This document shows, one piece after another, positions 34,785 through 42,943 of a stretch of 64,000 bases of DNA. Positions within the stretch are counted from its first letter, which is position 1. Every line of letters starts with the position of its first letter. Location of the stretch: positions 1,426,001-1,490,000 of the forward strand of contig CANLVO010000001.1 of the NCBI GenBank assembly GCA_947494645.1, in the 5' to 3' direction. Position numbers and translations under genes: made by a program. This DNA comes from an uncultured Litoreibacter sp. GTDB lineage: Bacteria > Pseudomonadota > Alphaproteobacteria > Rhodobacterales > Rhodobacteraceae. The notes below the pieces were generated by a model. That model was not told the origin of the DNA, did no database searches, and saw only the letters and a list, made by a program, of their open reading frames with translations.

Positions 34785-34831
34785 GAGGTGTGATCTAGGG
34801 CCTCGCATCTGACGTCAACCGCGCTGCAAAG

Positions 34832-34860
34832 AAAAAGCCCCGGCGCAGCGCACCGGGGCT
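34832..34860 (-). terminator. rho-independent terminator of the BCCT gene
   Basis: Minus strand reads AGCCCCGG, a 9-base loop, CCGGGGCT, then TTTTTC. The 8-bp perfect G/C stem and T-run lie about 25 bases after the BCCT stop codon. Confidence 0.9.
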
Positions 34861-34884
34861 CTCAGTCATGTCAGGAAAGCAGCC

Positions 34885-36561
34885 TTATTCGGCAGGCGTT
34901 GCTTCCATGTTGTCGGTGGTGGTCGGGACACCGGCAGCCTCGCGGCGGCCATCATTCCAGATCGCCTTGATCAAGGCCACGCACATCAGCGCCATCACAA
35001 TCGAGAACGGTAACGCACCGATCACCATCGCGGTCTGGATCGCGCCCGTCCCGCCTGATATCAGCAGACCGCCCACAACCAGCGCCAGCGCCGCACCCCA
35101 GAACAGGATGTGAGGACGCGCCTTGGGACCTTCGTCGCCCGCCGCGTTGATCGTGTTCACGATCAGCACCGCGGAGTCAGCCGAAGTCACAAGGAAGGTC
35201 ATCAGCAAGACCACGATCATCACCGCCATGGCCCAAGCCAGACCTTCGGCAATCGGAGCCAGCATGAACTCGGTCATCGCGAAGATCTTGTCGCCATTGG
35301 CCGCGTCCAGGATGATCCCGTTGGCATCACCATTCAGCTCCAGATCAATCGCGGTGCCACCGGCCCAAGCGAACCAGACAAAGCACATCAGCGCAGGCAC
35401 GATCATCGCACCAAGCACAAACTCGCGAATGGTCCGGCCCTTGGAGATACGCGCAAGGAACAGCCCAACGAAGGGTGCAAACGCGATCCACCAAGCCCAG
35501 TAGAAGACCGGCCACCAGCCCTGCCACTGTGTCAGCAGGAAGGCTTCCGAACCCTCAACACCGTCTGAGGACCACACGTTGAAGCTCAGCCCCGGCAATG
35601 CCACGAGGTAGTCGAAGATGCCTACGAAGAAGGCAGACGCCCCGAACCAGGTGGCCCCGAAGATGATGAAGAAGCCCAACAGGACAATCGACAGCACCAT
35701 GTTGATGTTGGAGAGCCATTTGATGCCCTTGCCCACGCCCGACAGCGCCGACAGCGTCGAAGCCCCCATGATCACCAGCAAGGCCACGACGATCCCGGTG
35801 GTTGTCGCGGAGCCGTCTTCAAGCACCAGACCTCCGATGCCGATCCGGCTCAGGCCTGCCACAAACTGCTCCACACCGAAGCCCAGTGTCTGCGCCACAC
35901 CCAAAATGGTGGCCACAACGGCAACGATATCAATCAGATGCCCCAGGTTGCCCGACAGCGCCTTGCCAAAGAGCGGCGTCAGCGAGGAACGGATCGTCAG
36001 CGGCAGGCCTCTGCGGTAGCTGAAGAACGCCAGCGCCAGACCGGCAATCGCGTAACACGCCCAAGCGCCGAAGCCCCAATGCAGGTAGGACCAAATATAG
36101 GCCTCGCGGACGTTGTCGGCACCAAGCGCCGTCGTTTCGCCCATGATCACGGCCGGATTGTTCTTGAAATGCGCCACCGGCTCGGCCACGGCCCATGTCA
36201 ACATGCCCACGCCGATACCGGCACCAAACATCATCGAGAACCATGAGAAATTGGTGAACTCGGGCACGTCATTGTCCTGCCCCAGCTTCAGCTTGCCTCC
36301 GGCAGGCCAAAGCGCAAGACCGATACACACGATGACGAACGCCGCCACGACCCAGATATACCAGGCTGCGAACTGCGCCAGAATGGCTGTGTTCCAGTTG
36401 CCCAAAATGGTGCCGGCTTCCGTCGGCCACACAATACACCACACCACCAAGGCACTGATAATAATCTTACTGATAACGGCCACATTTACACTGAATCCCC
36501 GATAAAAACCGGTATCCGCGGTCTTGATCGGCAAATCCGTTAAAGGAGGTTTGACTGACAT
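34885..36561 (-). CDS. BCCT family betaine/choline/DMSP transporter
   Basis: 558 residues with twelve predicted helices. Family motifs: GVGMLTWAVAEPVAHF, SYLHWGFGAWACYAI, and the BCCT signature region FYWAWWIAFAPFVGLFLARISKGRTIREFVLG. These sodium- or proton-coupled transporters import glycine betaine, carnitine, choline or DMSP. Two genes away lie acuI and dmdA, so a DMSP role is attractive but not shown by the sequence. The divergent LysR at 36763 may control it. Promoters of both must lie in the 201-base spacer. Confidence 0.92.
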   Translation of the reverse strand: MSVKPPLTDLPIKTADTGFYRGFSVNVAVISKIIISALVVWCIVWPTEAGTILGNWNTAILAQFAAWYIWVVAAFVIVCIGLALWPAGGKLKLGQDNDVPEFTNFSWFSMMFGAGIGVGMLTWAVAEPVAHFKNNPAVIMGETTALGADNVREAYIWSYLHWGFGAWACYAIAGLALAFFSYRRGLPLTIRSSLTPLFGKALSGNLGHLIDIVAVVATILGVAQTLGFGVEQFVAGLSRIGIGGLVLEDGSATTTGIVVALLVIMGASTLSALSGVGKGIKWLSNINMVLSIVLLGFFIIFGATWFGASAFFVGIFDYLVALPGLSFNVWSSDGVEGSEAFLLTQWQGWWPVFYWAWWIAFAPFVGLFLARISKGRTIREFVLGAMIVPALMCFVWFAWAGGTAIDLELNGDANGIILDAANGDKIFAMTEFMLAPIAEGLAWAMAVMIVVLLMTFLVTSADSAVLIVNTINAAGDEGPKARPHILFWGAALALVVGGLLISGGTGAIQTAMVIGALPFSIVMALMCVALIKAIWNDGRREAAGVPTTTDNMEATPAE

Positions 36562-36762
36562 TTGTTTATCCCTGTTTTTAACGCATCACAGACCGCATCC
36601 GCGCATCCGCAAACGTCATTCCCTTGAGGGGCTCTGCCCGCAGCGCCGTGCCACTGACCTCTTCGCGTCCGGAATTTTGCCCCTAAGGACAGAAAATCAG
36701 ATAATTTTTCGTTTGATAAGGGCGAACTTTGTGATCCATGGTTTCATAAAAGGAAACCTTTC

Positions 36763-37677
36763 ATGGCCCGTTACCCGCATCACAAGAGCCTCGGCGACAT
36801 CGATATCCGGCTGGTCCGCATCTTCGTGACGGTCACAGAAGCCGGCGGTTTCGCCGCTGCCGTGCCCGAGTTGAACATCGGCCGTTCCACCATCTCCAAG
36901 CATATTGCCGAGTTTGAGATGCGGATCGGGCTGAGGCTTTGCAATCGTGGCCCCGCCGGGTTCTCGCTGACATCCGAGGGTCAACGCATCTTAAGATCAG
37001 CCCGTAAGCTTCTGTCTTCCATAGATGTTTTTCAATCGTCCGTAGACGACATCCACGCCAATCTCGCGGGCACGCTGCGCCTTGGGCTCTGTGACAATTC
37101 CAGCACCAACCCAAAGGCGCATATTGACGCCGCGATCCGACAATTTGATCGCGTGGCCCCGGAGGTGACAATGGAGATCCATATCGAATCTCCCAGCGGT
37201 ATCGAGGCGCATGTCATCGACGGCACCATGGACATCGCCATCGTGCCGCTGCATCGCCAGTCAGGCTCTCTGACCTATGACACGCTCTATGAGGAGGAGA
37301 TGACGCTCTATTGCGGCGCAGGCCACCCGCTCTTTGAGACCGCCGCCACCTGTGAGCCCGCAAGCCTCGACGCCCATAAATACGCAGGCTTTGGCTTCAA
37401 CTCGCCCAATATGAAAGCCGGTCAGGCCCTTGGCCTGCGCCGCGCCGCGCGGGTTCAGGATGACAAGGCGCTCTCTTTGCTGGTGCAGTCAGGCATTTAT
37501 CTGGGCTATCTCGCAGACCACGCGGCAGAGGGCTTTGTCGATGAAGGCCTGCTGCGCGCGGTCGCGCCAAAGCAGACGCGCCACCGCACCTCATTCGCCG
37601 CGATCACCCGCAGCCAACCAGAGCCCGACCGCAAGACACTCACTTTTCTCGGCTGTCTGCGCGCGGCACATCCCTGA
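36763..37677 (+). CDS. LysR family transcriptional regulator near DMSP genes
   Basis: 304 residues. N-terminal winged HTH: DIRLVRIFVTVTEAGGFAAAVPELNIGRSTISKHIAEFEMRIG, then an effector-binding domain. The HTH shows the variant INIGRSTISKHI rather than SQPAVS. It is divergent from the BCCT transporter gene and upstream of the leftward acuI-dmdA genes, which converge on it. It could sense a compatible solute such as DMSP or acrylate, but that rests on position only. Confidence 0.9.
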   Translation: MARYPHHKSLGDIDIRLVRIFVTVTEAGGFAAAVPELNIGRSTISKHIAEFEMRIGLRLCNRGPAGFSLTSEGQRILRSARKLLSSIDVFQSSVDDIHANLAGTLRLGLCDNSSTNPKAHIDAAIRQFDRVAPEVTMEIHIESPSGIEAHVIDGTMDIAIVPLHRQSGSLTYDTLYEEEMTLYCGAGHPLFETAATCEPASLDAHKYAGFGFNSPNMKAGQALGLRRAARVQDDKALSLLVQSGIYLGYLADHAAEGFVDEGLLRAVAPKQTRHRTSFAAITRSQPEPDRKTLTFLGCLRAAHP

Positions 37678-37697
37678 AAAAGCGCGCCCCTCGTTCT

Positions 37698-37773
37698 CAT
37701 GTTCCCAAATATCCCGGGGGGTTGAGGCCGTCAGGCCGAAACGGGCGCAGCCCATGTGGGGGCAGAGCCCCCA
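37698..37773. repeat. dispersed intergenic repeat, copy B
   Basis: Starts CATGTTCCCAAATATCCC, continues GGGGGGTTGAGGCCG, then CAGGCCGAAACGGGC and ends in a TGGGGGC-AGA-GCCCCCA hairpin. Copy C at 42735-42834 has the same architecture with a 24-base insertion. It lies between convergent genes (LysR and acuI) and may act in transcription termination. Confidence 0.8.
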
Positions 37774-37831
37774 TCCGCGCCGCAGGCGCGAAACATCACG
37801 CGTGCGCAGCACTCATTTCGATCAAGTGGAT

Positions 37832-38821
37832 CTAGGCGTTGACGTCTACGACAACGCGGCCTTTGACCTGACCCTTCAAGATGTCACGGCCGAGCCCCGG
37901 CAGGTCGCTCAGCGTCGCGGGCTGGACCATGCTCTCCAGCTTCTCCATCGGCAGGTCCTTTGCGATCCGCTCCCACGCCCGTACGCGGTTGTCATAGGGC
38001 TGCATCACGCTATCAATCCCCAGCAGGTTCACGCCGCGCAGCAGGAACGGGATCACGGTCGCAGGCAGGCCCGCGCCGCCCGCCAAACCCACGGCTGATA
38101 CAGAGGCTCCGTATTTCATCTGCCCCAGAACCCGCGCCAGCATATCGCCGCCCACGGCGTCCACGCAGCCCGCCCAGGTCTCGGCCTCCAATGGCCGCTT
38201 GGTCGTCTCATTCAACTCTTCCCGGGCGACAATTTGCGAGGCTCCCAGCGACTTCAGATAGTCCGCCGTCTCAGGCCGCCCGGTGACACCAGCCACCTCG
38301 TGCCCCAGAGCCGCCAGCAACGCCACGGCCACAGATCCAACGCCGCCCGCAGCACCCGTCACCAGCACCGGCCCGTTGCCGGTCTTCAGCCCGTGATCCT
38401 CCAACGCCATCACCGCCAGCATCGAGGTGAACCCGGCAGTCCCCACCGCCATCGCTTGCCTTGCGTCCAAACCTGACGGCAACGGCACCAGCCAATCGGC
38501 CTTCACGCGCGCTTTTTGGGCATATCCGCCCCAATGCGCCTCGCCCACGCGCCAGCCTGTCAGCACCACCTTGTCGCCCGCCTTGTAGCGATCATCCGAA
38601 GACGTCTCGACTGTGCCCGCAAAATCAATGCCCGGCACATGCGGATAGTTGCGCACCAATCCGCCCCCCGGCCCGATGCACAGCCCGTCCTTGTAATTCA
38701 CGGTCGAATACTCAACCGCCACCGTGACCTCGCCTTCAGGCAGCTGGTCTTCGGAAATCTCAGTGACAGAGGCGCTCGTCTTGCCCTCGTCATCCTTGGT
38801 CACAAGCAATGCATTGAACAT
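37832..38821 (-). CDS. acuI: NADPH-dependent acrylyl-CoA reductase AcuI
   Basis: 329 residues, MDR superfamily, YhdH/AcuI type: VEYSTVNYKDGLCI, PHVPGIDFAGTV, GDKVVLTG, and the NADPH loop VTGAAGGVGSVAVALLA, with GRPETADYLKSLGA downstream. AcuI reduces acrylyl-CoA to propionyl-CoA, detoxifying acrylate from DMSP. Immediately downstream of dmdA (24-base gap), an arrangement well known in Roseobacter species. No zinc ligands, as expected for this subfamily. Confidence 0.95.
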   Translation of the reverse strand: MFNALLVTKDDEGKTSASVTEISEDQLPEGEVTVAVEYSTVNYKDGLCIGPGGGLVRNYPHVPGIDFAGTVETSSDDRYKAGDKVVLTGWRVGEAHWGGYAQKARVKADWLVPLPSGLDARQAMAVGTAGFTSMLAVMALEDHGLKTGNGPVLVTGAAGGVGSVAVALLAALGHEVAGVTGRPETADYLKSLGASQIVAREELNETTKRPLEAETWAGCVDAVGGDMLARVLGQMKYGASVSAVGLAGGAGLPATVIPFLLRGVNLLGIDSVMQPYDNRVRAWERIAKDLPMEKLESMVQPATLSDLPGLGRDILKGQVKGRVVVDVNA

Positions 38822-38845
38822 GTCGTCTCTCCTAAGCTGGGCCTG

Positions 38846-39946
38846 TTACAGCCAAAAATTTTCATGCACGACGGCGCGTCGCGGCCCGTCTTGCGTTTCC
38901 ACCTGCACCTCGGTGCCTTCATCCCAATGGGTCATGCGCACCATGCCAATCGCGACATTCGTCTCAAAATCCGGCGATTTGGCAGCCGAGGTCACCTGCC
39001 CCACCACTTTCCCATTCGCCGTCACATGCCACAGCCGGTCACATGCCGGAATGTCCCCGTCAATCGCCAGCGCCCGTATCTGTTTCACAGGCCCCTCTTT
39101 GGCCACGCGCAAGAGCGCGTCACGCCCCACGCAGCCAATCGCCGTCTGGGTAGAGCAAAACTTGCCAAGCCCGCATTCATGCGGGGTGTTGTCACGGTTC
39201 ATATCGTTGCCGTAGCTCAGCAACCCGCCCTCAATGCGTTCAATCAGGTTCGGACAGCCTGCATAAACGTCCAAATCTCTGCCCGCCTCCATCAAAGCAT
39301 TCCACAGCGGCATCCCGCGCTCATGGCCATCCACGTAAATCTCGAACCCGCCCTGTTTTGAATAGCCCGAGCGGGCCACCAGGAAGGCATGCCCCTGAAA
39401 GTCGAAATACCCATAGCGGAAGAACCGCAGCTCCTTGACCGCGTCGCCAAACACCCGCGCCGCCAGCTCATCCGCCTTGGGCCCCTGAATGGCCAAGGGC
39501 GACACGTCCGGCTCCTCAACAATTACATCGAGATAAAGCGCATGCGCCAAACCTTTAACCCACAGCAACAAATCGCTATCCGCAATCGACAGCCAATACC
39601 GGTCATCTGCCAGCATCAGCGCCACCGGGTCGTTCAACATGCCCCCCGTGCCATCAACCAGCGGCACGTAATAACACATCCCCGGCAGCATCCCCCGCAG
39701 GTCGCGCGGCGTCAGCATCTGCATCAGGCGGCCCGCGTCGGGGCCGCGCAATTCCACCTGACGCTCAACTGCCACATCCCAGACCTGCACCGCAGATTTC
39801 AGGTGGTGGTAATCTTCCTCCACCGAGCGGAACACGGTCGGCAACAGCATCCGGTTATACACGGTGTAGCTTTTGACCCCAGCGGCCTCGACACCGTCAG
39901 AGAAAGGGGTCCGCCGCACGCGGCGCGAAGGTGCAATCGTAGCCAT
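38846..39946 (-). CDS. dmdA: dimethylsulfoniopropionate demethylase DmdA
   Basis: 366 residues, GcvT-fold. It carries the DmdA pattern SRRVRRTPFSDGVEAAGVKSYTVYN, MLLPTVF, VQVWDVAVERQV, CYYVPLVDGTGGMLNDPVA, FRYGYFDFQG, ARSGYSKQGGFEIYV, SYGNDMNRDNTPHECGLGKFC. It transfers a methyl group of DMSP to tetrahydrofolate, giving methylmercaptopropionate. The ATG at 39946 is used; a TTG at 39955 overlaps the DinB stop and is less likely. It is co-oriented with acuI and the DinB gene, forming a DMSP unit. Confidence 0.95.
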   Translation of the reverse strand: MATIAPSRRVRRTPFSDGVEAAGVKSYTVYNRMLLPTVFRSVEEDYHHLKSAVQVWDVAVERQVELRGPDAGRLMQMLTPRDLRGMLPGMCYYVPLVDGTGGMLNDPVALMLADDRYWLSIADSDLLLWVKGLAHALYLDVIVEEPDVSPLAIQGPKADELAARVFGDAVKELRFFRYGYFDFQGHAFLVARSGYSKQGGFEIYVDGHERGMPLWNALMEAGRDLDVYAGCPNLIERIEGGLLSYGNDMNRDNTPHECGLGKFCSTQTAIGCVGRDALLRVAKEGPVKQIRALAIDGDIPACDRLWHVTANGKVVGQVTSAAKSPDFETNVAIGMVRMTHWDEGTEVQVETQDGPRRAVVHENFWL

Positions 39947-39951
39947 AGAAT

Positions 39952-40452
39952 TCAACCCGGCATGAAAGGAAGGTCAGTGTCATCGGGCGTCTGCCCGGCC
40001 GCGGTCAGCATGGCATGCATCTGCCCACGGTGATGTGTCTGGTGGTTGAAGAAATGCACAACGCACAGGGCCTTTGATTTGGTCATGGTCTTGTTCATTG
40101 CACCCGAGTGCCAGACCAGCGGCCCCACCAAATCCATCTGCCGCAAGCCCTGCGCCCAGCGCTCGATGCGTTGATCTGTGCGCAGCCGGTCATCCAGCCA
40201 CAGCTGCTTGTCGTCATGCAGGTTCACGCTGTCCGGAATGCCGGTCTTCGGTCCAAAGCCCCCGTCAAAGCGGCTCATCCAAAGCTGGTCGCCCCACATC
40301 AGATGGTTCGCCGTTGCCCAGATAGAGCCGAAAAACGCCTTGCGGTCCTTCTTCAGCTCCTTCATCTCCAGCGCCTTGACGCAGGCCGACAGGCTGCGGT
40401 TCTGCCACGCATTGTAGCGTGCCATCGTCTGGCAATACTCGACCGTGATCAT
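39952..40452 (-). CDS. DinB family protein
   Basis: 166 residues, helical bundle with DinB metal-site histidines: ANHLMWGDQLWMSR and HFFNHQTHHRGQMHAML. DinB-like proteins include thiol-dependent transferases and damage-inducible proteins; the substrate here is unknown. It is immediately upstream of dmdA in the same orientation and follows DUF1326 by four bases, so it is likely in one transcript with them. Confidence 0.85.
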   Translation of the reverse strand: MITVEYCQTMARYNAWQNRSLSACVKALEMKELKKDRKAFFGSIWATANHLMWGDQLWMSRFDGGFGPKTGIPDSVNLHDDKQLWLDDRLRTDQRIERWAQGLRQMDLVGPLVWHSGAMNKTMTKSKALCVVHFFNHQTHHRGQMHAMLTAAGQTPDDTDLPFMPG

Positions 40453-40456
40453 CGGG

Positions 40457-41155
40457 CTATGGCCCCGACCACTCGATCGGACAAATCTCTGCCGACTTGC
40501 CGCCGAAGTCCCACACGCGCCCGTAGTCGCGGATACGCGATTTCAGCCCCACGGCCGCAATAATATCCGGCCCCATCCAGTATTTCGAATTGGACACCAT
40601 CACCGGATGCTCATCCGATTTGCCCGCAATCATCTCGATCTCGCCCTGGATCTTACGGCCTACAACGATCGACCGTTTCTTGCCCTCGCGCACGATCTCC
40701 ACCGGGGCACGCTCCGCGCCGATAATCTCCGACACCAGCATGGTAAACAGCCCCGTGGTGCCACCAGCCGCCCCTGAGAAGATCTTCAGAATGCCGTTAT
40801 ACGCCTTCTGCGTGGACCGCTCATCCACATAGGCCGCGACCTTCCAGTCGCCCTCACCCATGCGCCCCGGAATATCCACCAGCAAACCGATGTTCAGCCC
40901 TGACAGGTCCTCGCCCTCGAAATGGCCCTCATCAATGGCAATCGCCATCCACGCGTGGCAATGCCCCTCCGTTGGAGGATGCGCGCCCAGCGACACCACA
41001 CAAGGACAAAACACGGTACACGAGCAGTTCAGAAACAACTCGCCCTTGATCGACCAATCCGTCGGCTCCTTGCGCCTGCGCCGCGGGTTCATCCGCGAGT
41101 CGATCTTCTGCATCACCTGCAGCCGGTCCGATGGTTTATGTTCCTTCTTGGCCAT
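40457..41155 (-). CDS. DUF1326 domain protein
   Basis: 232 residues: a basic N-terminus, then WSIKGELFLNCSCTVFCPCVVSLGAHPPTEGHCHAW, the DUF1326 Cys cluster (CSC..FCPC) near residues 43-51, and SGAAGGTTGLFTMLVSEIIG later. The family is of unknown function, common beside DUF2182 membrane proteins, as here (12-base gap). Metal binding by the Cys motif is possible. Cytoplasmic, no signal peptide visible. Confidence 0.85.
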   Translation of the reverse strand: MAKKEHKPSDRLQVMQKIDSRMNPRRRRKEPTDWSIKGELFLNCSCTVFCPCVVSLGAHPPTEGHCHAWMAIAIDEGHFEGEDLSGLNIGLLVDIPGRMGEGDWKVAAYVDERSTQKAYNGILKIFSGAAGGTTGLFTMLVSEIIGAERAPVEIVREGKKRSIVVGRKIQGEIEMIAGKSDEHPVMVSNSKYWMGPDIIAAVGLKSRIRDYGRVWDFGGKSAEICPIEWSGP

Positions 41156-41167
41156 ATCAGACCTCCC

Positions 41168-41932
41168 TTATGCGATCACGCCGTAAAAGGCGCATCCTAT
41201 CCCTGCGAGGATCAGCACGACCCCCATCGGTTTTGTGACATGATGCCCGATCTGGGGCAGCTTTTCGACCACCATGAACAGCGTGGCCAACCCCATCCAC
41301 AACAGGCTCATCACGCCGCCCACAAATCCCAGCGCCATGAAGCCCCAGCAGCAGCCCACGCAGAACGCGCCAAGCCCCAACCCCATGCGCAACCCGCCGC
41401 CAAACCCGGTCTTCCAGTGACCGAGGAAATACATGCCCGGCGCGTGGCACACCCCGTGGCAAATCTCTTTCGCGCGGGTGAATTGGAACAGCCCCACCAC
41501 GATGAACAAGGCGCCCGCAAACCAGAGCGAGTTGGCAATGCCCAGATCGTCAATCAGCCCGGACGCCATCAGCGCGATCTGCGCCACCGCGATCAGCGCC
41601 GCAAAACCGACCCACACCACGAAATATCCCAACAGCACGCCCAGCCACCCGGCCCGCGTGCCGTTGGCGCTTTTCATCAGGTCTTCATAGCTGCGCAGCG
41701 TCGGCACCATGGTCGGCAGCATCATCGCCGCCATCATGATCGCCCACATCGGGAACAGCGCCCCAAACGTGGTCATTTGCATCATGGGCATATCGCCCAT
41801 CTGCATCATCTCCATGGGTCGGCCAATCCAGTCGACGCCCATCATCCGTGCCATCATGAACATCCACGCCCATGCCAGCAAAATCGCGGCAAAGAAGGAC
41901 AGCCATAGGACTGATCTGGTGATGGCAGGCAT
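41168..41932 (-). CDS. DUF2182 multi-pass membrane protein
   Basis: 254 residues, about seven helices, Met-rich N-terminal half (FMMARMMGVDW, MMQMGDMPMMQM, MAAMMLPTMVP), and CHGVCHAPGMYFLGHWK and AFCVGCCWGFMALGFVGG further on. This is the DUF2182 pattern, which regularly accompanies DUF1326. The Met/Cys/His wealth suggests metal handling; no function is established. It is the first gene of the leftward series and divergent from a FadR-type regulator whose operator-like repeats lie in the 60-base spacer. Confidence 0.88.
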   Translation of the reverse strand: MPAITRSVLWLSFFAAILLAWAWMFMMARMMGVDWIGRPMEMMQMGDMPMMQMTTFGALFPMWAIMMAAMMLPTMVPTLRSYEDLMKSANGTRAGWLGVLLGYFVVWVGFAALIAVAQIALMASGLIDDLGIANSLWFAGALFIVVGLFQFTRAKEICHGVCHAPGMYFLGHWKTGFGGGLRMGLGLGAFCVGCCWGFMALGFVGGVMSLLWMGLATLFMVVEKLPQIGHHVTKPMGVVLILAGIGCAFYGVIA

Positions 41933-41960
41933 GCGAGAGCTCCCGACTCAAGGCTTGCAA

Positions 41961-41990
41961 AATTAAATGTCATACAATTAAATGTCTGAC
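41961..41990. promoter_or_regulatory. tandem 15-base repeats, likely GntR/FadR operator
   Basis: AATTAAATGTC-ATAC (41961-41975) directly followed by AATTAAATGTC-TGAC (41976-41990). Each contains GT-N3-AC, the core of FadR-type sites. The repeats end two bases before the regulator start codon, leaving no room for a Shine-Dalgarno sequence, which suggests a leaderless transcript and autoregulation. They also lie 28 bases upstream of the divergent DUF2182 gene. Confidence 0.6.
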
Positions 41991-41992
41991 AA

Positions 41993-42724
41993 ATGAAAAT
42001 TGATCCGAACTCCTCAAAAGACCTGTCAGCGCAGATCGCGCAGGCCATCAAGGAAGCCATCATCTCTGGCCAATTGCCGGTAGACGAACGCCTGCCGTCC
42101 GAGTCCGAGCTGTCCGAGCAATTCGACGTCTCCCGCCCCACCGTGCGCGAGGCCCTCAAACGCCTCGCCGCGCAAAGCCTGATCCGCACCCAGCGCGGCG
42201 CCACCGGCGGCGCTTTCGTGAACCGCCTTAGCTTTGAAGACGCCTACGCCCAGCAAATCACCACTTCGACCTTGCTTCTTTCCATGAACGCCGTGTCGTT
42301 CGAGACCGCCTGCGAAGCCCGCTACGCGCTGGAACGCGCCTGCGCGCCCCTCTCGGCACACCGCAGAGAAGCCGACCACCTCGCCACCATGCGCGCCGAA
42401 ATTCACCGCCAATCCCAACCAGGCCTTTCAGACGAGGCATTCTGCGCCTCCGACGTCGCCTTCCACCGCGCCCTCGTCGATGGCGCAGGCAACCCGGTGC
42501 TGTCCTACCAGCTCGCGGGCGCGGTAGAGGCCATGCAGCCCTCCATGAACATGATCACCTTTACCGCCCGCTCGCGTGAAGAAATCATAGCGCTCCACAC
42601 CCGCATCGCGGACGCCATCGAGGGCAACGCCCCCGACAAGGCCGACACCGCCCTTTCAGAGCTGCAGACCTACACGGTGCAACTCGCCAATGACGTTATC
42701 GCAGCCCGCGCCGCCAGATCCTGA
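41993..42724 (+). CDS. GntR/FadR family transcriptional regulator (FCD domain)
   Basis: 243 residues. N-terminal GntR winged HTH: DLSAQIAQAIKEAIISGQLPVDERLPSESELSEQFDVSRPTVREALKRLAAQSLI. The C-terminal FCD domain holds metal-site histidines (FHRALVDGAGN, ALHTRIADAI). Probably represses its own gene and the divergent DUF2182/DUF1326 unit through the tandem repeats between them. Ligand unknown, perhaps a small organic acid as in other FCD regulators. Confidence 0.9.
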   Translation: MKIDPNSSKDLSAQIAQAIKEAIISGQLPVDERLPSESELSEQFDVSRPTVREALKRLAAQSLIRTQRGATGGAFVNRLSFEDAYAQQITTSTLLLSMNAVSFETACEARYALERACAPLSAHRREADHLATMRAEIHRQSQPGLSDEAFCASDVAFHRALVDGAGNPVLSYQLAGAVEAMQPSMNMITFTARSREEIIALHTRIADAIEGNAPDKADTALSELQTYTVQLANDVIAARAARS

Positions 42725-42734
42725 CCCGGCTTCC

Positions 42735-42834
42735 CATGTTCAAAAATATCCCGGGGGGTTGAGGCCGTATTTGAAACTGTCGAGGACAGTTTCAGGCCGA
42801 AACGGGCGGAGCCCAGTTGGGGGCAGCGCCCCCA
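42735..42834. repeat. dispersed intergenic repeat, copy C, with nested hairpin
   Basis: Same element as copy B: CATGTTC...AAATATCCC, GGGGGGTTGAGGCCG, CAGGCCGAAACGGGC, ending TTGGGGGC-AGC-GCCCCCAA (42817-42834). Between GAGGCCGT and CAGGCCG it has a 24-base insertion, part of a perfect hairpin GAAACTGTC-GAG-GACAGTTTC (42773-42793) that copy B lacks. Confidence 0.8.
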
Positions 42835-42943
42835 ACCGGTCGACGTGCAAAGCACGGCGATGCCACAAGAATCTCTTGTCCAACCCAGCCACTGATCGTA
42901 GCCTCTCCGCCAGCAAACTGAAAAGCCGCTTGGGAGAGCCTTC

